A stretch of DNA of 54,018 nucleotides from Streptomyces torulosus (GTDB lineage: Bacteria; Actinomycetota; Actinomycetes; Streptomycetales; Streptomycetaceae): contig NZ_LIRK01000011.1 in assembly GCF_001419765.1 (NCBI RefSeq), positions 1-54,018 of the forward strand. The letters run 5' to 3'. Positions within the stretch are counted from its first letter, which is position 1. Every line of letters starts with the position of its first letter. Of the stretch, positions 44,299 through 52,400 are shown piece after piece. The notes beneath the pieces are model-generated. The model searched no databases, had not been told where the DNA came from, and saw nothing but the letters and a program-made list of their open reading frames with translations. The translations under genes were made by a program, and so were the position numbers.

Positions 44299-45072
44299 AT
44301 GAAGAGAACGCACCATCGCACCGGGGCACTTCTGGCCACGGTGTGCGGTTTCACTCTGTGCCTCCCTGGCGTGGCCCACGCGGCCGACGCACCGACGCCA
44401 CATCTTTTCGCCACGACGCTGGTGAACAAGACCGGCACCACGATCACGGTCACCGCCGGAGTCGGCCGGGGCAACACGATCAGCGTCTGGCAGTCAGGCA
44501 GCAACATCAGAATCAAAGACACAGGAGACACGGTCGCACCGTCCGGCGACTGCACCGCCATCAGCACGACCGAAGTCGCCTGCAGGGCCGCCGACACGAC
44601 CGAACTCGTGGTCAACGCCGGCGACCAGGACGACACCGTCACCTCCTCGCTGGCGGCCCTCGGCGTCACCCTCATCGGCGGTGCCGGCAACGACAACCTC
44701 TACGGCGGATCCGCCAACGACACCCTCGAAGGCGACGAGGGATCCGACTTCCTTTCCGGCGGCGCAGGAAACGACACCCTGACCGGTGGAGCCGAGGCGG
44801 ACAGGATCTTCGGCGGCTCCGGCAACGACTCCATCGAGGGACGCGGCGGCTCGGACATCGTGGACGGCGGTGCCGACAACGACGTGATCTACGGCGGCAG
44901 CGGCAACGAGCGCATCGTCGCCGGCGCCGGCAACGACTACGCCGAGGGCGGCAACGGCCGGGACACCATCGACACCGTGGACAACGTCAGCGGCAACGAC
45001 TACGTCGAAGGCGGCGCTGACGTGGACGACTGCCGCGCCGACTTGGGCGACAACGTCAGCGGATGCCCCTGA
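44299..45072 (+). CDS. secreted RTX-like calcium-binding repeat protein 1
   Basis: 257 residues. ATG 44299 follows AGGAGCAGG and opens a Sec signal ending GVAHA. A beta-rich domain (TTLVNKTGTTITVTAG, NTISVWQSGSNIRIKDTGD, EVACRAADTTELVVNAGDQD) is followed by about eight nonapeptide-type repeats of the GGxGNDxLx form ([40 protein letters not shown]) forming a parallel beta-roll that binds Ca2+. The end is DDCRADLGDNVSGCP with a Cys pair. Unlike Gram-negative RTX toxins it is Sec-exported and no type I transporter is nearby. Confidence 0.83.
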   Translation: MKRTHHRTGALLATVCGFTLCLPGVAHAADAPTPHLFATTLVNKTGTTITVTAGVGRGNTISVWQSGSNIRIKDTGDTVAPSGDCTAISTTEVACRAADTTELVVNAGDQDDTVTSSLAALGVTLIGGAGNDNLYGGSANDTLEGDEGSDFLSGGAGNDTLTGGAEADRIFGGSGNDSIEGRGGSDIVDGGADNDVIYGGSGNERIVAGAGNDYAEGGNGRDTIDTVDNVSGNDYVEGGADVDDCRADLGDNVSGCP

Positions 45073-45136
45073 CCAGCGTGAGTGAGCAGCACGCCAGTAC
45101 CCGTACACGGCGAGACAACACGAAAGGCGGGCACCG

Positions 45137-45913
45137 ATGAGAACACGAGGTATCTGCACCACGGTGGTGGCGCTCGGCGCACTCACCTGCGCTCCGCTGA
45201 CCGCCGCTTCCGCCGCGCCCGGTGCGGCCCCCGGCGGAAGCCTGGCGGACACCACGGTCGTGCAGGAGGTGGGCGACACCCTTGGTGTCACGGCCGCCCA
45301 GGGTGTGGCGAATGACATCACCATCCGGCGTCAGGGCAACGTTGTCGTGGTGACGGACGCGGGGGACACCGTGTCCGCCGTTGCCCCGTGTCAGTCGACG
45401 GGGACGCACACGGCGGAGTGTCCGCTGCCCGTCACGTCGATACGGGTCAACGCCAACGACTCCGATGACAGCGTCAGCATCTCCCCGAACCTGGAAGCCG
45501 CGGGAACGGTGATCGGCGGTGCGGGTGACGACCGCCTCAACGGCGGTCCCCGGGCGGACCGGCTCGTCGGCGACGACCCGGATGCCACTGGCCTGCGGGC
45601 GACGCCGGGCAACGACACCATCAACGGCGGCCCCGGCAACGACACGATCTCCGGGCTGGCCGGCAACGACACCATCTACGGCAATGCCGGCAACGACACT
45701 CTCAACGGCGACGACGGCAACGACACACTCGAGGGTGCCCAGGGCAACGACACCCTCACCGGAGGCCGCGGCAACGACACGCACATCGGCGGCGAGGGCA
45801 ACGACACCCTCAACGCCGTGGACAACGTGATCGCCAACGACGGCCTCGACGGCGGCCTCGGTTTCGACACCTGCAACCGCGACACCGGCGACACGGCCGT
45901 CAACTGCCCCTGA
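45137..45913 (+). CDS. secreted RTX-like calcium-binding repeat protein 2
   Basis: 258 residues, signal peptide ending TAASA. Same plan as its neighbour 64 bp upstream: a beta domain with [18 protein letters not shown] and [15 protein letters not shown], then about nine very regular repeats ([36 protein letters not shown]) and a Cys-containing end ([16 protein letters not shown]). Sequence identity to protein 1 is moderate, so the duplication is old. Probably one transcript ending at the hairpin 50 bp downstream. Confidence 0.83.
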   Translation: MRTRGICTTVVALGALTCAPLTAASAAPGAAPGGSLADTTVVQEVGDTLGVTAAQGVANDITIRRQGNVVVVTDAGDTVSAVAPCQSTGTHTAECPLPVTSIRVNANDSDDSVSISPNLEAAGTVIGGAGDDRLNGGPRADRLVGDDPDATGLRATPGNDTINGGPGNDTISGLAGNDTIYGNAGNDTLNGDDGNDTLEGAQGNDTLTGGRGNDTHIGGEGNDTLNAVDNVIANDGLDGGLGFDTCNRDTGDTAVNCP

Positions 45914-45962
45914 TCAACCACTCGTTTCCTCAGTAATGGGCTGCCCAATCGGGTGGAGGCGT

Positions 45963-45991
45963 CGCCGGACAGCCGTAGCGGCTGTCCGGCG
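45963..45991 (+). terminator. hairpin terminator after the RTX-like pair
   Basis: CGCCGGACAGCC-GTAGC-GGCTGTCCGGCG, perfect 12-bp stem and 5-base loop, 50 bp after the second RTX-like stop. Confidence 0.7.
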
Positions 45992-46028
45992 GCAGGATGA
46001 CAGCCGGTGATGAACGACTGCTATGCAG

Positions 46029-46860
46029 TTTCGTTTGGATCAGTCGGTCGTTGGTCCGGGTGTGCCGTTGACAGATGCGCAGTGGGCGCGGACCGAGCCG
46101 TTGCTCCAATCGCCTTCAAGTCCCAGACCGGAACGCAGTGGGTCCACCTGCCGGAGAAGTACGGCAACTGGCGGGGCGTCTACAACCGGCTGCGGATGTG
46201 GGCCGTCGATGGCACATGGGAGCGGGTGTTCATCGCGCTGATGGCACAGGCCGACGCTGATGAGGACCTGGCCTGGGCCGTGTCCGTTGACTCCACGATT
46301 GAGCGAGCTCACCAGCACGCGGCCGGGGCCCGCAAAAAGGGGCCCCAGCTGGCGAACCGGCCGACCACGCCATCGGCCGGTCCCGCGGTGGGCTGACGAC
46401 CAAGATGCACCTCGCGGCCGATGCCCGCTGCCGACCTCTCGCCTTCGTCCTCACCGCTGGCCAGGCCGGCGATGCACCGGCCTTCACCGACGTCATGGCC
46501 CGCCTGCGCGTTCCCCGGCGGCGCGGCCGCCCTCGCACCCGGCCGGACGTGGTCCTGGCGGACAAGGCCTATTCATCCCGTGCGATCCGCGACCACCTGC
46601 GCAAGCGCGGCATCCGGGCGGTGATCCCGGTCCCGGCAGATCAGCGTGGCCACCGGCTGCGTCGAGACAGCCGGGGCGGCAGGCCACCGGCCTTCGACCG
46701 CGAGACCTACAAGCAGCGCAACACCGTTGAGCGGTGCATCAACCGCCTCAAGCAGTGGCGCGGTATCGCCACCCGCTACGAGAAGACCGCGACCATCTAC
46801 CTGGCCGGACTCCACATCGCTGGCATCTTCCTGTGGTCCGCCCGCTGATCCAAACGAAAG
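46029..46860 (+). mobile_element. IS5-family insertion sequence D
   Basis: Core terminal repeats TTTCGTTTGGATCA (46029-46042) and its complement (46847-46860), with partial matching for about 8 bases further out on each side. About 0.84 kb, carrying a damaged transposase. Confidence 0.78.
46062..46848 (+). pseudogene. IS5-family transposase with N-terminal deletion and frame change
   Basis: GTG 46062 gives VPLTDAQWARTEPLL, then a deletion removes the expected stretch before AIAFK and shifts frame; IAFKSQTGTQWVHLPEKYGN, WRGVYNRLRMWAVDGTWERV and SVDSTIERAHQHAAGARKKG follow in the next frame. A second shift at the RKKGPQL region (AAAAAGGGG, possibly the natural slippery site) leads to DHAIGRSRGGLTTKMHLAAD, VVLADKAYSSRAIRDHLRKR and NTVERCINRLKQWRGIATRY. 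Confidence 0.75.
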
Positions 46861-46945
46861 CCCCTAACTGAGCCCTGGAACCTACAACCACAGCGCGAAA
46901 AATCCCTGCCTGGCCCGCCGGTGTTCTGTACGCTGGTCGGACCGA

Positions 46946-47023
46946 CGCGGGGTGGAGCAGCTCGGTAGCTCGCTGGGCTCATAACCCAGAGGTCGCGTGG
47001 TTCAAATCCCGCCCCCGCTACCA
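46946..47023 (+). tRNA. initiator tRNA-fMet (CAT) with one extra base in the T stem
   Basis: Acceptor CGCGGGG pairs with CCCCGCT except C1xT72, the initiator mismatch; D stem GAGC/GCTC; anticodon arm CTGGG-CTCATAA-CCCAG with the three G:C pairs of initiators; CCA encoded. The T arm reads GCGTGG-TTCAAAT-CCCGC: GCGGG would pair perfectly, so one T (46998) is extra, giving 78 nt where 77 is normal. It could be a bulged functional copy or a decaying one. Confidence 0.88.
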
Positions 47024-47025
47024 CA

Positions 47026-47064
47026 ATCCGGCCCCCGGCGACATCACGTCGCCGGGGGCCGGAT
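47026..47064 (+). terminator. 17-bp perfect hairpin after the tRNA
   Basis: ATCCGGCCCCCGGCGAC - ATCAC - GTCGCCGGGGGCCGGAT, starting 3 bp after the tRNA 3' end. Probably the tRNA transcript terminator. Confidence 0.8.
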
Positions 47065-47166
47065 CCGTTCATGAGCAGCGTCCGGGCCGCTGCCCGACGT
47101 CGGGGCGTGCTCCCTGTCGAGGCCGCGTGGGGTGGGGCGGACTTGCCACAACGGCTGCGGGCAAAG

Positions 47167-48029
47167 GGCGCTGTCACGTTGGCTGAGCGGGTGGGATGAT
47201 CTTCGTGTTGATCATGGTGGAGGGGGATCGTCCGTGAGGAGCGCGGCGCTGTCGTACAAGGGGCACCGGTACACGGTCGAGGTGATCTCCCGCTGCGTGT
47301 GGCTGTACTTCCGGTTCCCGCTCAGCTTCCGTGAGGTCGAGGAGTTGATGCTTGAGCGCGGCGCGATCGTCTCCTACGAGACCATCCGCCGCTGGTGCGT
47401 GAAGTTCGGGCAGCGGTACGCCAATTCGCCGCGCCGCCGTCGGCCCCGGCCTGGTGACAAGTGGCACCTGGACGAGGTCTTCATCAAGATCAACGGCGAG
47501 CGGAAGCACCTGTGGCGGGCTGTCGACCAGGACGGGATGGTGCTGGACGTCCTGGTGCAGAACCGGCGGGACAAGACCGCGGCCAGGCGCTTCTTCCGCC
47601 GACTGATGAAAAGGACCCGTCCGGTGCCGCGGGTGGTCGTCACGGACAAGCTCCGCTCCTACGGCGCCGCTCACCGCGAGGTCATCCCCTCCGTCGAACA
47701 CCGCTCCCACAAGGGGCTCAACAACCGGGCGGAGAACAGCCACCAGCCAACCAGGCAGCGCGAACGCGCGATGAAAGGCTTCCGCTCCGCGGGCGGGGCC
47801 CAGCGGTTCCTGTCCGCGTTCAGCGGCATCTCACCCCACTTCCGACCCCACCGGCACCTGATGACCGCACACAACTACCGAGCCGAAATGACCATCCGCT
47901 TCGCCATCTGGGACCACATCACCGGCACCGCTGGCCAGCCCGCAACAGCCTGACCGAAGGCCGACACCCCACCCCAACACACCCCGGTACACCAACAGGC
48001 ACCCACACACCCAACAACGTGACAACGCC
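47167..48029 (+). mobile_element. IS6-family insertion sequence
   Basis: Ends GGCGCTGTCACGTT (47167-47180) and the complement of GGCGTTGTCACGTT (48016-48029), 13/14 matching; 863 bp. IS6 elements form cointegrates and often occur in pairs; a truncated second copy in inverse orientation ends at 48812. Confidence 0.85.
47234..47953 (+). CDS. IS6-family transposase
   Basis: 239 residues in one open frame: YKGHRYTVEVISRCVWLYFR, SFREVEELMLERGAIVSYET, GDKWHLDEVFIKINGERKHL (first Asp in HLDEVFI), PRVVVTDKLRSYGAAH (second Asp), NNRAENSHQPTRQRERAMKG (Glu). GTG 47234 lies 54 bases inside the left end region. Looks intact. Confidence 0.87.
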   Translation: MRSAALSYKGHRYTVEVISRCVWLYFRFPLSFREVEELMLERGAIVSYETIRRWCVKFGQRYANSPRRRRPRPGDKWHLDEVFIKINGERKHLWRAVDQDGMVLDVLVQNRRDKTAARRFFRRLMKRTRPVPRVVVTDKLRSYGAAHREVIPSVEHRSHKGLNNRAENSHQPTRQRERAMKGFRSAGGAQRFLSAFSGISPHFRPHRHLMTAHNYRAEMTIRFAIWDHITGTAGQPATA

Positions 48030-48470
48030 TCTCTTAGCACTCCCAGCTGCCCGGCCACGGCGTACGGGTTGTCGAGGGGTGCCTTGGTGGCGACCCGTGT
48101 GGCCAGGGCGATCACCTGCTCACCCGCCCCAACCTCCCCCAGCACCCTCAGCAGCCTAGCCGCCGCGTACGGGTTGTCGAGGGCGGCATCGATGGCGCGG
48201 ATGGCGGCCCATCGGGCGGGGCGGGGATCAGTGGGGTGCAGGAGATGGAGGTGGTCGACGAGGGTGACCGCAGCTTGGGGGTTGCCGTGGCTGGTGGCGC
48301 GTTTGTGGAGTTGGGCGGCATCCCGGTACAGGCCGCGGTTCCAGGCTGAGTCGCCGGGTGCGTTCAGGTCGGCGCGGTGGGCGTGGTTGGCGGCTGCGGC
48401 CCAGAAGTCGATCGGAGGGATCGTCTCGGCGCGGTGGCGGCGGCCGTACTGGTCGAGGTAGTCGGCCACA
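48030..48470 (-). pseudogene. helical-repeat protein fragment between two IS6 copies
   Basis: Minus-strand frame reads VADYLDQYGRRHRAETIPPI, DFWAAAANHAHRADLNAPGD, SAWNRGLYRDAAQLHKRATS, ALDNPYAAARLLRVLGEVGA and GEQVIALATRVATKAPLDNP. The ALDNPYAVAxLLxxLREVGAGEQV repeat is typical of large Streptomyces helical-repeat proteins of unknown function. Both ends are cut by IS6 sequence. Confidence 0.68.
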
Positions 48471-48474
48471 GGTA

Positions 48475-48812
48475 CTGCAACCGCCCGTTGATCTTGATAA
48501 AGACCTCGTCCAGGTGCCACTTGTCCCCAGGCCGAGGCCGCCGGCGGCGCAGCGCGCCTGCGTAGGCCGGCCCGAACTTGGCACCAGCGGCGCACCGTCT
48601 CGTTGAAAGACGACGATCCCGCGCTCGATCATCAGCTCCTCGACCTCGCGCAACGACAGCGGGAAGCGGAAGTACAGCCACACACAGTGGGAGATGACCT
48701 CGACCGGGTACCGGTGCCCCTTGTATGACGGCGACACGGCCCCCACGGACAGCCTCCTCCAACACGATCAACCAGAAGATCATCCCACCCGGCCAACCAA
48801 CGTGACAGCGCC
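48475..48812 (-). mobile_element. truncated IS6-family element, inverse orientation
   Basis: End AACGTGACAGCGCC at 48799-48812 and transposase N-terminus from GTG 48746: SPSYKGHRYPVEVISHCVWL, SLREVEELMIERGIVVF (then a frame break), RPRPGDKWHLDEVFIKINGR, stopping after QYLW. Related to but distinct from the complete copy at 47.2-48.0 kb. Confidence 0.75.
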
Positions 48813-48978
48813 GACTCGTCTTCTCGGCAGGGGCTTGCGCATGATCCGCGGGATCGTGCTCACGGCGGGGGCTTTGTTTGTCCACGGTCGTCCGGGCTTG
48901 CTGGACATTCGCGGAGCTGGCGAATCTGCCTGCGGCGCGGGTCACGCGCCACCGCTGTGCAGAGACAGGGAGAGGCAC

Positions 48979-49410
48979 ATGGCTCTACGCGAACGAATCC
49001 GACTCTCGCCCATGCGTTCCGCCGCGGTCGTCGCGAGCACCTTGGGGCTGCTCGTCGCGACTGCCGGTTCGGCGAGCGCCGCCACCAGTCAGAGCTTCGT
49101 CTACCACTGGTCGGGCAGTCGGCCGATCGCCGGCGAGGTGTGGTTCAACTCGGCGAACCACAACCCCGCGGTGGGACGTAACGGCTTCACGATCAAGGAC
49201 CGCATGTGCGGCGACGGCTGGTTCATCGCGGTGAAATACCGGATCGGCAGCGGGTCCTGGCGCTGGACCAGCGGAATCAGCTGCAGCGAGATCAACCAAT
49301 CGGTCGCCGGCAACGTCGCCCGGCAGACCATCCAATGGCGTGGATGCAAGATCTCGGAGACCGATGGGCTGACCGAGTGCGAGGGCATCCGGAACGACTA
49401 CGTCGACTGA
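48979..49410 (+). CDS. small secreted protein, family not recognised
   Basis: 143 residues. GGGAGAGG precedes ATG 48979; Sec signal ending GSASA. The mature 105 residues are beta-rich with four cysteines (DRMCGDGWFIAVKYRIGSG, WTSGISCSEINQ, QWRGCKISETDGLTECEG), implying two disulfides. WFIAVKYRIGSGSWRWTSG suggests a compact binding domain. It converges with the nSTAND-WD40 gene and shares a bidirectional hairpin with it. Confidence 0.72.
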   Translation: MALRERIRLSPMRSAAVVASTLGLLVATAGSASAATSQSFVYHWSGSRPIAGEVWFNSANHNPAVGRNGFTIKDRMCGDGWFIAVKYRIGSGSWRWTSGISCSEINQSVAGNVARQTIQWRGCKISETDGLTECEGIRNDYVD

Positions 49411-49417
49411 GCCCGAC

Positions 49418-49456
49418 GGCCGGGGGTGGGTGGCCTGCCGCCACCCACCCCCGGCC
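49418..49456. terminator. bidirectional 16-bp hairpin terminator
   Basis: GGCCGGGGGTGGGTGG / CCACCCACCCCCGGCC, perfect 16-bp stem with a 7-base loop between convergent genes ending at 49410 and 49476. Confidence 0.8.
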
Positions 49457-49475
49457 GCGTTCCGCTGCGGCCGGC

Positions 49476-52400
49476 TCACCCGGCCGGCTCGTTGAGATAA
49501 CCGGCCCGCTCCTCCGGGGTGAACTCCCGCGTGATGTGGTCCCGGGAACGCCTGACGACCTCGTCGATCGGTTCGCAGGGCAGGCACGTCCACACGCGTA
49601 CGGTGCCGTCGTCGTGCGAGCTGACGAACCGGTTGCCGGCCAGGAAGTTCGTGTTCTCGACGGACGCGCCGAATCCGTGGAGGACCACGGGCGGGCTGCT
49701 GTCGGTGGTCCTCCAGATCCGGGTGGTCGCGTCGTTGCCGCTGGTCGCCACGAGGCGGCCGTCCGGCCCGAACGCCACACTCCACACCAGCCCTTGGTGT
49801 CCGGTCAGCACCCGTGGTTCGCTCCGTCCGGTGAGGTCCCACAGCCGGGCCGTGCCGTCGTTGCCGCCGCTGACGAGACGTCGCCCGTCCGGGCTGAACG
49901 CCACCGACCACACCAGGCCGTTGTGACCGCGCAGCACCTTCCGCTCGTCGCCGGTGGCGGCGTCCAGGATGTGGATGGTGCCGTCCAGCCCGGCCGCGGC
50001 CACACGTCGTCCGTCAGGGCTGTAGGCGACGTACCGCACGCTGCCCTGACCGGTGTCGACCACCACGGGTGCCCCCCGTCCGGTGGCGGTCCAGATCCGT
50101 ACGGTGCCGTCAGTGCCGCCGGTGACCAGTCGGCGTCCGTCGGGGCTGAAATCCGCGGTCCACACCGCCCCGTCGTGGCCGCGCAGCACGACGGGTTTCG
50201 TCGCGTTGTCCACCGGCCAGATCCGCGTGGTCCCGTCGGTGCCGGTGCCGGCCACCCGGCGGCCGTCCGGGCTGAACCCCACGCCGAGAACCTCACCGTC
50301 GTGGCCCCGCAGAACGGTCGGCGGGGCGGTGCTCCCGGTCCGCCAGACGCGCACGGTGCCGTCGGCGCTCGCGCTCGCGAGCCGGCGGCCGTCCCTGCTG
50401 GGTACCGTCGCCCACACCGGACCCTTGTGACCGGTCAGGACTCTGTCGCTGCCCGTCGGGGCCGCCTCCCAGATCCGTGCGGTGCCGTCCTCGCTGACGC
50501 TCACCAGCCGCCGTCCGTCGGGGGCGAACGCGCACGCGGTCACGGTGCCCCGGTGCCCACGCAGGATCAGCGGAGACGCACGATGGCGCACGTTCCAGAT
50601 CCGTACGGTGCCGTCGTTGCCGGTGCTGGCGACCCGGGTGCCGTCCCGGCTGAAGCCGGCCCACTCCGCCGTGCCGTCGTGGCTGCCGAGCACGACGGAC
50701 TCAGTGGGCGCGTCGGGGTCCCAGAGGCGCACGGTGCCGTCGGTGCTCGCGGTGACGATGCGCTGTCCGTCCGGGCTGTAGGCGAGCGCCTCCACCGAGT
50801 TTCCGTGCCCGCGCAGCACCACGGTCGTCCGCCGGCTAGCCACGTCCCAGATGCGTACCGTTCCGTCACCGCCGCTGCCGGCCAGCCGTCGGCCGTCGGG
50901 GCTGAACGAGACTCCGAGCGTGCGTCCGTCGTGGCCGCGCAGCACGACCGGTTCTCCTGTCCCGGTGGAGTTCCAGATCCGTACGGTCCCGTCGTCGCCG
51001 GCACCGGCGACGCGGCGGCCGTCCCTGCTGAACGCCACGCTCCACACCTGTGACGCGTGCCCTCGGAGGATCACCGGCTTGGCACCGCTCGCCCACTCCC
51101 ACACCGAGACCGTGCCGTCCACGCCGGCGGCCGCGATCCGTTTGCCGTCCCGGCTGAACACCGGCGTCCACACCTCGCCGTCGTGCCCGCGCAGCACCAA
51201 CGGGTCTCGCAGCGTCCTCCCGTACCGCCACACCCGTATCGCGCCGTCTCCCCCGCTGGTGGCCACGTGTCGCCCGTCGGGGCTGAAGGAGACTCCGAGG
51301 ATCTGCCCCTCATGACTGTGGAGCACGGCCCGGACCCGTGACTCGAACACGGCCTGGCGCAGCGCCGCCTCGGTCTCGTCGGTCGCGCTTGTCCGGTAGG
51401 CCCTGTTGGCCAGCAACAGACCTAGTTCGGGGTCGAGTTGTGCCTGGCTGCGTGCGCTCGCCACGAGTTGCCGGGCAAAGGCGAGCTCCTGTCCGGCCTC
51501 CGCCCGCCGTGCTTGTGCGAGCGCTACGAAGGCCAGGACGGCCAGCGCGACGACCGCCGCCGTGAGGCCGCCGACCGTCAGCCGGACGCGGCGCCGTGCG
51601 GCGGTCCGCTCGGCCTGCGCGCGGTGGCGGCTCGCCGCCAGGAACTCGTGTTCGAGCTCGTTGAGCCGGTCCGTCTTCCGGTTGTCCCACTCGGCCAGCC
51701 GTACCCCGCGGTACAGCATCCCCTCGTCCCTGCCGTGCTTCTCCCACTCCGCGGCCGTGTCGGTCAGCCGCCGGTGCGCAGCCAGTTCTTCGCGGTCCTC
51801 CGTCAGCCAGGTCCGCAGCCGGGGCCACGATCTGATCAGCGCCTCGTGCGCCACCTCGACCGTGTCCGTTCCCAGGGTCACCAGCCGCGCCGCGGCGAGC
51901 CGGGACACCACGGTGGTGACCGCCGTGTGATCCGCGCCGCCCAGAAGTTCCTCCCGGGTGACGCGCCGCCGGGTGTCCTCGGTGCCCTGGCCGAGGGCGG
52001 TGAGCCGGAGGAACACGTTCTTCGCCAGGGACCGCTCGGCTTCGTCGAGTTCGGCGTACACACGCTCCGCGGACTGTGCAATCGCCCCCTGCACTCCACC
52101 GGCCAGCCGGTAGCGGGCGAGCGCCATCGTGTTGCCGCTCCGGCGCTTCCACGTCTCGTACAACGCGTGCGACACGAGGGGCAGCGCGCCCGGCTCACCG
52201 TGTGTGTCGGCGACGACGGCTTCGACCAGTGCCGCCTCCACCTTCATGCCGGCCCGCAGCGCGGGCTCCCTGACCACACATCGCAGGTCCGCTGCCTCCA
52301 TCGGCCCCACCAGCACCTGGCGGTCGCGCAGGGCACCCACCAGCTCGGGGTACCGCGCGCACTGGGCGAAGAAGTCCGCCCGTATGCCGAGGACGGTCCT

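Noticed and set aside
45600..45830. Short GGCAACGACAC-type DNA repeats
   Set aside because: Explained by the RTX-like GNDT codons; not CRISPR or a regulatory array.
46946..48029. Integrative element at the tRNA gene
   Set aside because: No integrase and no repeated tRNA 3' end was seen; the neighbouring IS6 does not use tRNA attachment sites.
49560..51330. Regular direct repeats resembling an array
   Set aside because: Period of about 126 bp and full coding capacity for WD40 blades; no CRISPR repeat-spacer pattern. No cas genes anywhere in the window.
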